A stretch of DNA of 64,000 nt from CAZYFH01 sp965249175 (GCA_965249175.1 OZ252227.1:3348001-3412000), one strand, 5' to 3'. Counted from the stretch's first letter, positions 17,695 through 26,153 are shown. Translations and numbers: made by a program. Notes: generated from the sequence alone by a model not told the origin.

Positions 17695-19479
17695 CTAGCG
17701 TGCCTCGGCGGCTTCTGCGTCACGGGAGCGCGCGCCCGTGAGGATGTTGGACATGCCGTAGTTCCCCTCGTGGCACGCGTACTCGACGAGCTCGTACTGT
17801 GAATCGTCGCGAACGAACGTGTACATCCCCGTCCAGGGACTCGTCCAGGTCGCCGGGTCGTTGAACGTGAACACGTACTCGAGCGTGTCCGGGCCGGTGC
17901 GCGTGTAGCGCTCGATCAGCGTGAGCTGGTCGCTTGCCCCATAACCCGACCCGAAGCCGCCACCGCGCTGGGCAGGCGCGTTCCCGTTGAAGTTCGTGAT
18001 CTCGACGACGAGCGTGTCGCCTTCCCAGTGGCCGCTCGCGTCACCTAGATACGACCTCACCTTCGAGCCGAGATTCGGACGCCCGTCCGTCGGAATGACC
18101 CTGGTCTCGTGAATCATCTCGCGCTGCACGGCCACATAGCCGGGTCCCTGCACGATCTGCAGACCGTTGTTGTAGACCTGCGGCATCGGCACCGGCCCGC
18201 GCGTGATGCACCGCACCCAGGGGCTGAGCTCTTCCGGCCCGGCCGGTACGCGCGCGTAGGGCCGCGGCGGCGGCGCCGTCGGCGACAACGCGGGCAGTCG
18301 GCCATCCGGCGGATCGACGACCATCGCGACCTGGCGCAGCGGCGCTGACTTCACATACCCCAACGTCGTGTCCCGCCACTCGGACTCATAGCCCCAGATG
18401 CTGCCCAGCGTCCCGGACTCGCGCCGCGCGAGCGCCTCCTCCACGGTCAGCTCCGTCTTGCCGGCATCGTCGTCGTCTCGCTGGAGTGGGATACCGTGCG
18501 CCGCGTCGCCCGTCCACACCCCCTGAAAATCGGGCGCGTCCCACGGTGTGCGTGGCACGGTGAACGGCCCGGCATCGGCGGTCACCACCTCGGCCACCGG
18601 TCCGATCTCCACGCCCGCGAAGCCTGGCTCGACGACCGCGAGCCTGACATTGTCTGGTCCGTCGATGAACGCACGCATCGCCGACGTCCGGGCGCCGTCC
18701 GGCACGCGCGGCTCCTGACGGAACTCGACGCCGCCGCGTCGCATCTCGACCGCCGCCGACTCGATGTCGGCCATCTCGAAGGCAAGGTGATCAATGGAAC
18801 GCCCGGCCGTTGCCGCGGGCGTACCCTCGTCGTGCGGCGCGGCGAACAGCCAGATGTCGTCGAACCGGAGACCGTCTAGACGATTCCGGAGGCTGGCGCG
18901 CTCGCCGCCGAAGAACTCGGCGTACCACGCCAGCGTCCGTTCGGGGTCGGTCGCGCTCAAGTGGACGTGGTGAAAGCCGACGGTTTCCGGGTCCTCCACC
19001 AGCTCGATGCGCGTGCCCCATGGGTCGAAGATGAAGCCATGCGTGAAAAGGCCGGGTGCGTCGCGCAACGTGGAGCCGTCCTCGAACCGCTGTAGTCGCA
19101 CGCCGCGGCCCCCAACACCGACCTCCTCGATCTCCGCCATCTTGGCTGCCAAATCCGGGTAGGAGAACGAGATGTGGTCGATGCCGGTTCGCTGGCTGCC
19201 CCCCCGCGTCGGCCGGGGCACGAAGACGATCTCGGTGCCCGCGCAGTCGATGCCATCGTCGCGGTCCGCCAACGGCTGGCACGGCAGGTGCTGCGCGTAC
19301 CATTTGACCGCCTCGGTGGCGTTCGATGCCGTGACGTGCACGTGGTGGATTGCCGCTGCGACGGCGGGGGTGGGCGCTGAGACGATGGCCGCCGCCACGA
19401 CCGCTCCGATCACGGCACCGGACGTCTGGGACGACTCCCGGTCTGCTGTACGAGCGCCAGCGAACAGTGTCGTGCTCAT
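17695..19479 (-). CDS. fusion of two VOC/glyoxalase domains with an ACHEGN-family domain
   Basis: 594 residues from ATG 19479 behind GGAGGAG. A signal peptide occupies about 1-43. VOC domain 1 (about 44-162) begins IHHVHVTASNATEAVKWY and ends GFIFDPWGTRIELVED. VOC domain 2 (about 168-285) begins FHHVHLSATDPERTLAWY and ends AFIDGPDNVRLAVVE. From about 308 the ACHEGN module begins TPWDAPDFQGVWTGD and ends VEYACHEGNYGMSNILTGAR. VOC domains carry metal-dependent dioxygenase, lyase or isomerase chemistry; the His and Glu positions look retained. It is the first gene of the eight-gene run, so it may define the substrate of the pathway. The fusion ties the unknown family to VOC chemistry. Confidence 0.85.
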   Translation of the reverse strand: MSTTLFAGARTADRESSQTSGAVIGAVVAAAIVSAPTPAVAAAIHHVHVTASNATEAVKWYAQHLPCQPLADRDDGIDCAGTEIVFVPRPTRGGSQRTGIDHISFSYPDLAAKMAEIEEVGVGGRGVRLQRFEDGSTLRDAPGLFTHGFIFDPWGTRIELVEDPETVGFHHVHLSATDPERTLAWYAEFFGGERASLRNRLDGLRFDDIWLFAAPHDEGTPAATAGRSIDHLAFEMADIESAAVEMRRGGVEFRQEPRVPDGARTSAMRAFIDGPDNVRLAVVEPGFAGVEIGPVAEVVTADAGPFTVPRTPWDAPDFQGVWTGDAAHGIPLQRDDDDAGKTELTVEEALARRESGTLGSIWGYESEWRDTTLGYVKSAPLRQVAMVVDPPDGRLPALSPTAPPPRPYARVPAGPEELSPWVRCITRGPVPMPQVYNNGLQIVQGPGYVAVQREMIHETRVIPTDGRPNLGSKVRSYLGDASGHWEGDTLVVEITNFNGNAPAQRGGGFGSGYGASDQLTLIERYTRTGPDTLEYVFTFNDPATWTSPWTGMYTFVRDDSQYELVEYACHEGNYGMSNILTGARSRDAEAAEAR

Positions 19480-19779
19480 CGATCGACTCCTCCACGCGCG
19501 CCGCGCGCTACGAATCGAGGTTCATGATACCCCCGCCCGAACGATTCGTCGACGAAACTGAAAAGGGGTTCTCCGACTCAATGCCGCGACGGCGATCGGC
19601 ACCGTCGGCCAGCTCCATCGTGCGGGTCGCAGTGTGCACTAAATGCTCATCGGCCCGCAGGAGATGCCCTGCTCGCACACGGTAAAGGCTACTTCTCATT
19701 TTCGCGAGCGACCTAACCCGCTCCACAAACAGGCGTTGACGTCACAACCGGTGTTGGCATCCGCTGTGCTGCCTCCAGG
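19480..19779. other. 300-bp divergent intergenic region with a 12-bp palindrome
   Basis: No convincing gene. The region separates the start of the minus-strand eight-gene run from the plus-strand VanZ-like gene, so it must hold promoters for both. A perfect palindrome TTCGTCGACGAA lies at 19545-19556, 66 nt upstream of the fusion gene start, and is a candidate operator. A 72-codon minus-strand frame (19508-19726) has no family features. Confidence 0.35.
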
Positions 19780-20925
19780 ATGGTGACCTCCGGCTCTCTC
19801 TTCACGTCAGGGCGGGAGCGGCGTCTCTGGTTCTGGACACTGGCCGCGCTCGTGGCCATCTACGCCACACTGGGGCCGGCGCGGACGCTGGCCGACGCTC
19901 TGCGCGAACGCAATCTGCTGCAGATCTCGTTCTCGCTCGTCGTGGTTCTGGTGGTGGCGGCCCTGGTCGCGCATTGGGTGAAGAGCCGACCGGGTTGGGC
20001 CGAGGTCGGAGTGGCGATCGGCGTCGCGCTGGCCTATGTGGGGACGTTCCTCCGGATGGCGAGCCCGGAGGAGCGCACCCACCTGCTCGAGTACGGCGTT
20101 GTGGCCGCCCTCATCCACCAGGCGCTCCTTGAACGCGTACGCAACGGGCGCTCGGTTCCGATACCTGCTGCACTCACAGTGGGAGCGACGGCGGTGCTCG
20201 GGGGGCTTGATGAATCTATCCAGGCCATGCTGCCCAATCGCGTGTTCGATGCGCGCGATATCGGTTTCAACGCGCTCGCCGGCTGCATGGTGGTCGCGGC
20301 GAGGCTGGCTCTGGCGCCGCAGCGGGGGCCGGGCTGGCGCCTCTGGTTCTTGTGGCTGATGGCCAATGCATGGGGATGGGGCTTTGGCATGTTTACCCCA
20401 TTCGGACAACCGGGCGGGATCCAAACGCTGCAGTCGAGCCCGACGATCGTCACGGCGGGGTTCCTGGGCGTGGCCTGGGGTGCCGTCCTGGTCGGAGGAC
20501 TGGAATGGCTGCTGCTGAGGCGGTATGTGGAACGGGCAATCCGGTGGATACCGGCCAGCCTCGGCGCGTCGGCGATCGTTGGTGTCGTGGTCTTCGGGGT
20601 ACGCGCGTTCGACGCGGACGCGGGGTGGGTCGCGGGAACGGGCCTCTTCGGGACGGCAGCCGGGGTGCTGCAGTGGCTCGTGCTCCGAGGGCAGGTCCGG
20701 GGCGCCGGCTGGTGGGTGCTGGCCAGCACGGTCGGCTGGGTCGTGGGGATTCCTATGGGAGAAGAGCTTGGCTGGAATGGGCTCGGCGCTGGTTACGGGC
20801 TCATCACCGGAACCGTGCTGGTGCTGCTGCTGCGACGGAAGCTCCGCGCGACAGACCAATCACGTACTGACCGGCCTCACGCGGTCACTGACGCTCCAAC
20901 CACGACGCCATCCCGAGACACGTGA
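19780..20925 (+). CDS. VanZ-like polytopic membrane protein
   Basis: 381 residues with about ten hydrophobic segments. Residues about 20-180 match VanZ: ERTHLLEYGVVAALIHQAL followed by LGGLDESIQAMLPNRVFDARDIGFNALAG, the usual E/H-containing VanZ core. The C-terminal half adds further membrane helices with repeated GTGLFGTAAGVLQWLVLRG-type text and a GMFTPFGQPGG loop; I do not recognise this as a separate family. VanZ proteins confer teicoplanin tolerance in one case, but most have no known role. The final codons read antisense through a relic of an NHL gene (20897-20925), so the tail may be secondary. The Shine-Dalgarno is weak. Confidence 0.7.
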   Translation: MVTSGSLFTSGRERRLWFWTLAALVAIYATLGPARTLADALRERNLLQISFSLVVVLVVAALVAHWVKSRPGWAEVGVAIGVALAYVGTFLRMASPEERTHLLEYGVVAALIHQALLERVRNGRSVPIPAALTVGATAVLGGLDESIQAMLPNRVFDARDIGFNALAGCMVVAARLALAPQRGPGWRLWFLWLMANAWGWGFGMFTPFGQPGGIQTLQSSPTIVTAGFLGVAWGAVLVGGLEWLLLRRYVERAIRWIPASLGASAIVGVVVFGVRAFDADAGWVAGTGLFGTAAGVLQWLVLRGQVRGAGWWVLASTVGWVVGIPMGEELGWNGLGAGYGLITGTVLVLLLRRKLRATDQSRTDRPHAVTDAPTTTPSRDT

Positions 20926-21042
20926 ACTCCCGCGCGCGCCGGCCGCGTTGGGACTCCGCGGTGTAGCTGTTGCCCTTGCTGTCGGCGACAATGTCGTGGA
21001 GCGCGCGAAACTCAGCCGGTGCCTTCACCGTTGCGCCCGAAC
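20897..21042 (-). pseudogene. relic: 3' end of an NHL-propeller gene duplicate
   Basis: This stretch closely matches the 3' end of the intact NHL gene at 23570-23712, by eye roughly 85-90% identical over about 145 bp in the same orientation. The reverse strand encodes EFRALHDIVADSKGNSYTAE and the tail CLGMASWLE. One extra base near 21023 breaks the frame relative to the intact copy, and nothing of the upstream 85% of the gene remains. It is therefore a decayed duplicate, not a gene. The VanZ-like gene on the other strand ends inside it. Confidence 0.8.
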
Positions 21043-21125
21043 GCATCGAGGGACCGCCAGCGTTTGTCGGGTCACGGTGGCGACGTGCATCTCTACCCGG
21101 ACATGGCGACGACCCTGACCCGAAG

Positions 21126-21683
21126 CTAGCGTCCCGCCACGGTCATGGTCCTCTGGGCCGCGGCATCCGGGTCGTCCCACGCGATAGCCATCGAGTCGTT
21201 CTGCTTCCCGTGGATAAACGATTTCAGGTCAGCGCGCTGCTCTGGATCCAGGTCCAGGAACTGGATCCCGACGCCTCTACCCTCAATGACGTACCGCACC
21301 CTCGCTTCGCACAGGATGTCCGACGGTGGGTCCGTTGGTAGCCCAAAGTGGATTTTCAGGTAATCGTCGACGTCAAAAGGGGCCGACACGAGAACGAAGG
21401 CCCCGCCGGCACCAACCATGTTCAGGAGCGCCCGGACGACCCGCGATGCGCCCATGTCGATCAGGACTGCCCCAATCTGAACATCGAGGCGGACACGCCG
21501 ATGCCACCGGCGTTCGACCCTGCCCGCAAGAGCCGCATCGTAGATGCCGTCGTCCGCTGCCGCACCCAGCCCGGTCCCCAAGACAGTGTTCGCCATTCGA
21601 TCTGACGGTCGAGTCGTCCTTTCCTCTAGCACCGGCGGCCGGGCGCGCCTGAAACCGCGGCCCGGCGATTGTCCCAGGCTCAT
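21126..21683 (-). CDS. PilZ-like domain protein
   Basis: 185 residues; an alternative start at ATG 21596 would give 156. The C-terminal 110 residues resemble PilZ: an arginine-rich RRWHRRVRLDVQI in place of RxxxR, a central NMVGAGGAFV in place of D/NxSxxG, then ARVRYVIEGRGVGIQFLDL and a final DLKSFI helix. The serine of the c-di-GMP motif is replaced by valine, so ligand binding may be weakened or lost. PilZ proteins act as cytosolic c-di-GMP receptors controlling motility or exopolysaccharide. A glycan gene set lies nearby, but on a separate transcription unit. Family call is moderate. Confidence 0.6.
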   Translation of the reverse strand: MSLGQSPGRGFRRARPPVLEERTTRPSDRMANTVLGTGLGAAADDGIYDAALAGRVERRWHRRVRLDVQIGAVLIDMGASRVVRALLNMVGAGGAFVLVSAPFDVDDYLKIHFGLPTDPPSDILCEARVRYVIEGRGVGIQFLDLDPEQRADLKSFIHGKQNDSMAIAWDDPDAAAQRTMTVAGR

Positions 21684-21907
21684 CGCGCGCCCTCGTCCCC
21701 TTCACCATCTACTGCAAATAGTGCTCCATAAGTGTTCGTTATTATCCAAATACATGACTGTATTGACCTTAAGACACCTTACAAGTCACATAACGGTAGA
21801 CCTGCCGTCTCTACGAAGTACGACAGGTGGACTCTTATGGAACAGTTGGGCCGGTTCCCGTACTTCCAGCCTCGCTCCGTAGGGGCGAAATGGCCGCACG
21901 GGACGGC
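21684..21907. other. AT-rich intergenic island
   Basis: About 21710-21850 is clearly richer in A and T than anything around it, with runs such as TTATTATCCAAATACA. It lies upstream of the PilZ-like gene and downstream of the radical SAM gene, so it probably includes the PilZ promoter. A 62-codon plus-strand frame (21732-21920) lacks a ribosome site and family features and was not called. Confidence 0.4.
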
Positions 21908-23491
21908 CTACGCGCGATGACGGGACACGAGTCGAGGGGCATCGGCCTCGCCGTGGCGCGCCACAGCCCCGTCCGACTTTCGCGCGGCCATATCGTCCCA
22001 GATCGCGGCGCGCTCGGCGCGCCTCATCGCGCGATAGCGCTCGAACACGGCTCGTTGGCTTTCGAGCCCCAGCACCGAGCGGAGCGACGACCCGCGGAAG
22101 GTGTGGGCCATCATTGCGGCCGCGTGTGACAGGACGAAGCGGGGGCTGTGGGCCAGCGCCGTCGGGAAATGGCGCAGCTTCATCCAGCGCTCGGCCCGCC
22201 ATCTTAGAAATTCGACCTCCGCCGCGTCGAGCGTCTCGGTCCGCACCACGGCGGTGGTTCCGTCGTATTCCTCGACGCGGTCATTGATGATGAGGTCGCG
22301 CGCCTCGAAGTCCTCGGTCATCGGCGTGCCTGGATACGGCGTCGGGTGCTGAATATACGGCCAGTCGACGTACCGACGCGCGAACGCCAAGTTCGTTTCG
22401 ATCGACTCCCGCGTGTCGTCGGGGTTGCCGACGATCAGCCCGCCGACGACATACATGCCATGGCGATGCAGGTGCTCGATCGCTCGGATCGTGGCCGAGC
22501 CCTCGTCGGCGGCCTGACCTCGCGCCCGGTTCTTCGCGGCCGCCCGAAGAAACGCGAGGTCTCGATCGAGCACGTTCTCGATACCGAGGAACACATAGCG
22601 AAAGCCCGCCTGCCGCATGAGCGGCGCGAGCCTCGCCCCATGCATCGCGATGGACGAAGTCATCCCCTGGACCACGTACTCCACATCGTTGAGCCGGCGC
22701 GCGACAATCGCCCGGCAGAGCTCCTCGAACCGCGGCGCGTCCAGCGTGAGGTTGTCGTCGACGATGAAGAGGCAGCGCGCCCCGCGGGACCGGGCATCCT
22801 CGATGTCGGCCAGCACCCTCGGGATCGCGAACCTGTGGAAATTTCGGCCCCGCATCTCGATGATCGAGCAGAAGCTGCAATCGAATGTGCAGCCACGCGA
22901 CGTCTCGACCACGTCGACCTGCCGACCCAGCAGCGTATAGCCGGACAGCTGCCGCGCGCCTCGATCCGGGAGTCGCACCGCATCGCCATCGAGCGCGCTG
23001 ACCGGCCGGTCCGGATTGGCAACGACGTCCGTGCCCGACCGGTAGGTGACGCCGGCGATCGAGCTACAGCCGTGCCCGGCCTCCATCGCGCGCACGAGTT
23101 CACGAAAGGTCACCTCGCCCTCGCCGCGAACGATGACGTCGACGCCGAGGGCGGGGTCGGTGTACGCCTCCGGGGCCAGGCTCGGGTCATACCCGCCCAC
23201 GACGATTCGCGTGTGGGGCCGTAGGGCACGCACCAGGCGGATGACGGCGTGCGCCGTCCGCCGCTGGAACGTCATGATGCTAAGGCCGACGATCGCCGGC
23301 TGGTGCGACCTGACGAGGCGCTCGACCGTCGCCCGAACGCGGTGCCCGGCCAGGATGAGGTCCGCCACCGTCACGTGATGGCCAGGATCGACGTTGCCCG
23401 CCAGCGACGTGAGCGCGCCGTTCGGCATACGCACCGCGACCGGCGCCATGTGCTCGAACGTGTCGGGCATCGACAGCAGGAGCACGTTCAT
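21908..23491 (-). CDS. B12-binding-type radical SAM enzyme
   Basis: 527 residues. The N-terminal 150 residues follow the cobalamin-binding fold (IVGLSIMTFQRRTAHAVI, RIVVGGYDPSLAPEAY, VDVIVRGEGEVTF). The radical SAM core starts with ETSRGCTFDCSFCS, cysteines at 201, 205 and 208 binding the 4Fe-4S cluster. It continues with FIVDDNLTLD and FRYVFLGIENV. The DxHxxG-type cobalamin motif is not obvious, so B12 binding is uncertain. Members methylate or rearrange unactivated carbons in lipids, hopanoids, pigments and antibiotics. ATG 23491 follows GAGGTAG. It lies 75 nt downstream of the NHL gene, at the end of the glycan/lipid-type run. Substrate unknown. Confidence 0.85.
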   Translation of the reverse strand: MNVLLLSMPDTFEHMAPVAVRMPNGALTSLAGNVDPGHHVTVADLILAGHRVRATVERLVRSHQPAIVGLSIMTFQRRTAHAVIRLVRALRPHTRIVVGGYDPSLAPEAYTDPALGVDVIVRGEGEVTFRELVRAMEAGHGCSSIAGVTYRSGTDVVANPDRPVSALDGDAVRLPDRGARQLSGYTLLGRQVDVVETSRGCTFDCSFCSIIEMRGRNFHRFAIPRVLADIEDARSRGARCLFIVDDNLTLDAPRFEELCRAIVARRLNDVEYVVQGMTSSIAMHGARLAPLMRQAGFRYVFLGIENVLDRDLAFLRAAAKNRARGQAADEGSATIRAIEHLHRHGMYVVGGLIVGNPDDTRESIETNLAFARRYVDWPYIQHPTPYPGTPMTEDFEARDLIINDRVEEYDGTTAVVRTETLDAAEVEFLRWRAERWMKLRHFPTALAHSPRFVLSHAAAMMAHTFRGSSLRSVLGLESQRAVFERYRAMRRAERAAIWDDMAARKSDGAVARHGEADAPRLVSRHRA

Positions 23492-23542
23492 CGGCTACCT
23501 CGACAGGTTGCTCCAGTGCACCGCCCCCGCCGGGTCGTAGGG

Positions 23543-23556
23543 GCGGTGCTCACCGC
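23543..23556. repeat. short hairpin at the 3' end of the NHL gene
   Basis: GCGGTG-CT-CACCGC, flanked by GTAG (23537-23540) and CTAC further on. It sits 11 nt after the NHL stop on the minus strand. It resembles the other 3'-end hairpins of the window and may be a degenerate copy or simple mRNA end structure. No T-run. Confidence 0.35.
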
Positions 23557-23566
23557 GTGACGCACG

Positions 23567-24694
23567 CTACAACCACGACGCCATCCCGAGAAACTTGAAC
23601 TTTTGCGCGCGCCGGCCGCGCTGCGCCTCCGCGGTGTAGATGTTGCCCTTGCTGTCGGTGGCAATGTGGTGGAGCGCGCGAAACTCACCCGGGGCCTCAC
23701 CGTTGCGCCCGAACGAGTCGAGCACCTCCAGCGTCTCGCGGTCGACGACGTGAATGAGCGAGTTCCCCTGATCCGCGACGTAGATGAACGTCTGCTCCCA
23801 GTCGCCGGAGAACGCCATACCGGCCACCGTCAGCGCGCTCTCGCCCGCCGGGTTGACGAAGCGTTGCTGGAGAAACGCGCCGTCCAGCGTGAAGCGCTGG
23901 ATGCGGCCGTTATTCCGGTCGGCAACGTAGACCCGACCGTCTAGGCCCACCTCGATGCCGTGCACCGTGCCGAATTGCTGGGGTCCCGGTCCTTCACCGC
24001 GTGGCACGTCGCTTCCTCCACCGGCCGCGCGGGTTGGCGTGGGCTGGGGATCGCGGGGCTCGCCACCAAAGCCTCCCCACATCCGTTTGAAACCACCGGT
24101 CTGTGCATCGAGCACGATGACGCGTCGGTTGCCGTAGCCATCGGCCACGAAGACCTCGTTCGTCCCTGGAAAGACGAACGACTCGGCCGGCCGCATGAGG
24201 TTCTCCGTGTCGGCGTTTCCGCCGCTCTGACCACGGCGCCCGATCTGCAGCAGGAGCTCGCCATCGGGTGTGAACTTCAGCAGCATGTCGTCCGAGGCCG
24301 GGTTACTGCCGTTGCCGCCGACCCAGATGTTGCCCTCGTGGTCGGCGTGAATCCCATGCTCGTTGGCCGGCCATTCGTAGCCGTCGGCTGGACCGCCCCA
24401 GGCCCGGACAAAGGTGCCGTCGATATCGAAGACCAGCACCGGCGGTGCGGCAACGGCCTGCTCTTCGTCCGGCACCGTGCGCGGCCGGTGCAGCACCCAG
24501 ACCTGGTCTTGACGGTCAACGGTCACGGAGGCAACCTGCCCGAGGACCCAGTCGTTCGGCAACATCGGCCACGACGGTTCCACCTCGAACACTGGTAGGT
24601 CGACATCTGGACCTTGCGCCCGCGGCTGATCCACCGTCGGCGTGATCACGAACGACATCAGCAGCACCGCGGCGGCGAGTCGCTTCCGGTTCAT
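23567..24694 (-). CDS. secreted NHL-repeat six-bladed propeller protein (PAL-like)
   Basis: 375 residues from ATG 24694, which has an ideal AAAGGAGG 9 nt upstream and overlaps the sugar transferase stop by ATGA. The signal peptide ends around PRAQG. Blades show the NHL pattern: ANEHGIHADHEGNIWVGG, PAESFVFPGTNEVFVADGYG, HGIEVGLDGRVYVADRNNGR, QTFIYVADQGNSLIHV and LHHIATDSKGNIYTAE. The layout resembles the peptidyl-alpha-hydroxyglycine lyase propeller, but that activity is not implied. Translational coupling to a sugar transferase is unusual for this family. A decayed copy of its 3' end lies at 20897-21042. Confidence 0.8.
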   Translation of the reverse strand: MNRKRLAAAVLLMSFVITPTVDQPRAQGPDVDLPVFEVEPSWPMLPNDWVLGQVASVTVDRQDQVWVLHRPRTVPDEEQAVAAPPVLVFDIDGTFVRAWGGPADGYEWPANEHGIHADHEGNIWVGGNGSNPASDDMLLKFTPDGELLLQIGRRGQSGGNADTENLMRPAESFVFPGTNEVFVADGYGNRRVIVLDAQTGGFKRMWGGFGGEPRDPQPTPTRAAGGGSDVPRGEGPGPQQFGTVHGIEVGLDGRVYVADRNNGRIQRFTLDGAFLQQRFVNPAGESALTVAGMAFSGDWEQTFIYVADQGNSLIHVVDRETLEVLDSFGRNGEAPGEFRALHHIATDSKGNIYTAEAQRGRRAQKFKFLGMASWL

Positions 24695-25389
24695 CTGCGC
24701 GCCTCCTTTGAATTCCATCTCGGTGTGGGTGCGTCGATCCGGCCGATTATGTCACCGGCCGACACGAGAAGTGTGCGAGCGATCAGCCGCAGGTCGCCCG
24801 CCACCGACCGATGCGCGACGTAGTCCTTGGCGAGACGGATCTTGTCGGGCAGGATGGCGGTCACATATGCCTCCTCCGCATCGTCCGCCTGACCGAGAAT
24901 GGCCGCCTCGTCGCTGTACTTGAGTGACGCCGGGTCAGTGAGGCCGGGCCGCACGGTGAGGATGACGGCGTAGTCGCGACGGCGCAGCTCGACGTATCTG
25001 CGGACTTCCGGGCGTGGACCGACGAGTGACATGTCGCCACGCGCAACGTTGACGAGCTGCGGCAGCTCGTCGAGCTTCGAACGGCGCAGCCAGCGTCCGA
25101 CCCTGGTAATACGTCGATCGCCCTCGGCCGTCAGAAGGCCGGGCCGATCCGACGTGTCCCCTACCATCGTCCGGAGCTTGATGATCTGAAACGGCTCGAA
25201 CCCGCGGCCGATCCGCTCTTGGCGAAAAAACGCCGGTCCGTCCGAGTCGTGTCTGACGAGCGCGGCGAGCACGCCGAGCAGCGGCGCGAGCACGATGAGC
25301 GCCCCCACCGACCCCACGAGATCGATGACCCGCTTAACCCCATAACTGGGGTGAGTGACGGCGCCGGACCGGGGCAGGATTGCCCGCAT
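24691..25389 (-). CDS. undecaprenyl-phosphate sugar-phosphate transferase (bacterial sugar transferase family)
   Basis: 232 residues from ATG 25389, whose A is shared with the TGA of the methyltransferase (TGATG). One membrane helix near the N-terminus (VKRVIDLVGSVGALIVLAPLL) is followed by the catalytic core: FFRQERIGRGFEPFQIIKLRTM, KLDELPQLVNVARGDMSLVGPRPE (the Asp-Glu of DELPQL is catalytic), and VRPGLTDPASLKYSDE. The length matches small WcaJ/PglC-like phosphoglycosyl transferases that lack the extra membrane domain. It loads the first sugar phosphate onto undecaprenyl phosphate for exopolysaccharide or O-antigen. No polymerase or flippase is in the window, so the set is incomplete here. 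Confidence 0.9.
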   Translation of the reverse strand: MRAILPRSGAVTHPSYGVKRVIDLVGSVGALIVLAPLLGVLAALVRHDSDGPAFFRQERIGRGFEPFQIIKLRTMVGDTSDRPGLLTAEGDRRITRVGRWLRRSKLDELPQLVNVARGDMSLVGPRPEVRRYVELRRRDYAVILTVRPGLTDPASLKYSDEAAILGQADDAEEAYVTAILPDKIRLAKDYVAHRSVAGDLRLIARTLLVSAGDIIGRIDAPTPRWNSKEARR

Positions 25390-26153
25390 CACGCCGGCCT
25401 CGCCTTGCGGATGGACCCCAGCACATGCGTGCACAGGAAAGGCACCGCCTCGAGCGCGGCGCATGCCGCCACCGACCACGGTGCGATCAGCCGTGCCAGG
25501 GGCGGTGCCAGCGTGATCCGGCGTAGGCTGACATGGCAGTCGGGAAACAGCCGTCGGATCTCGCGCTGCGGCACACGGCGCACATCTGGATTCCGCGGAT
25601 TACCGATGTGGAAGTCGTACCACACGATGAGCCCGTCGTCAGTCAGCACACGAACCATCTCCGACGCCATGCGCCGACGGAGATCGACGTCAAGCACTGA
25701 CGTGAACACGGTCGACTGCAGCACGATGTCGAAACTGGCCGCGGGGTACGGCAGCGACGCCGCGTTGCCGGCCAACACCGTCACCGATGCTGGCACACGG
25801 CGGCGTGCCGTGTCGACACGGTCGGGGACGAGGTCGATACCAGTGAGATGCGCGGGATCCGCGCCCCATCGCGCCAGCTCGTTCAGCCAGAATCCGGTCC
25901 CGCACCCGACGTCCAGGATGCGCTGCGTCCCGAGCCGCGTGATCCCATGCCGCGCCAGTAGCGCCACCACCCGGCGCGTGCGGGTCTCGACGATGTAGCG
26001 CTCGCCGGCATCCGCGCGTGCGGAGCGTCGCGCCCCGCCGGCGTCGCGCCGTGCGTAGACGGCACGTATCCGGTCTTCTTCGTCCCTGTCGGGCGACCAG
26101 TCCGTCGTCTGATTCACGATCGACTCGATTGCGTCAGGCGCACTGGATCGCAA
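25389..26153 (-). CDS. class I SAM-dependent methyltransferase
   Basis: 254 residues. Motif I is ILDVGCGTGFWLNEL, followed by LTGIDLVPDRVDTA (motif II region), AGNAASLPYPAASFDIVLQS and VLTDDGLIVWYDFH, all typical of the Methyltransf_11/25 fold. The C-terminal hydrophobic segment resembles lipid- or glycan-directed members. Its start (ATG 26153) lies 40 nt inside the end of the glycosyltransferase gene and its stop overlaps the sugar transferase start, so the three are translated as a unit. It may cap or decorate the growing glycan, which is inferred from context. Confidence 0.82.
   Translation of the reverse strand: MRSSAPDAIESIVNQTTDWSPDRDEEDRIRAVYARRDAGGARRSARADAGERYIVETRTRRVVALLARHGITRLGTQRILDVGCGTGFWLNELARWGADPAHLTGIDLVPDRVDTARRRVPASVTVLAGNAASLPYPAASFDIVLQSTVFTSVLDVDLRRRMASEMVRVLTDDGLIVWYDFHIGNPRNPDVRRVPQREIRRLFPDCHVSLRRITLAPPLARLIAPWSVAACAALEAVPFLCTHVLGSIRKARPA

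Noticed and set aside
19508..19726. 72-codon minus-strand frame upstream of the fusion gene
   Set aside because: No ribosome site or recognisable family; more likely promoter DNA.
21732..21920. 62-codon frame in the AT-rich island
   Set aside because: No ribosome site, no family features, and it runs into the end of the radical SAM gene on the other strand.
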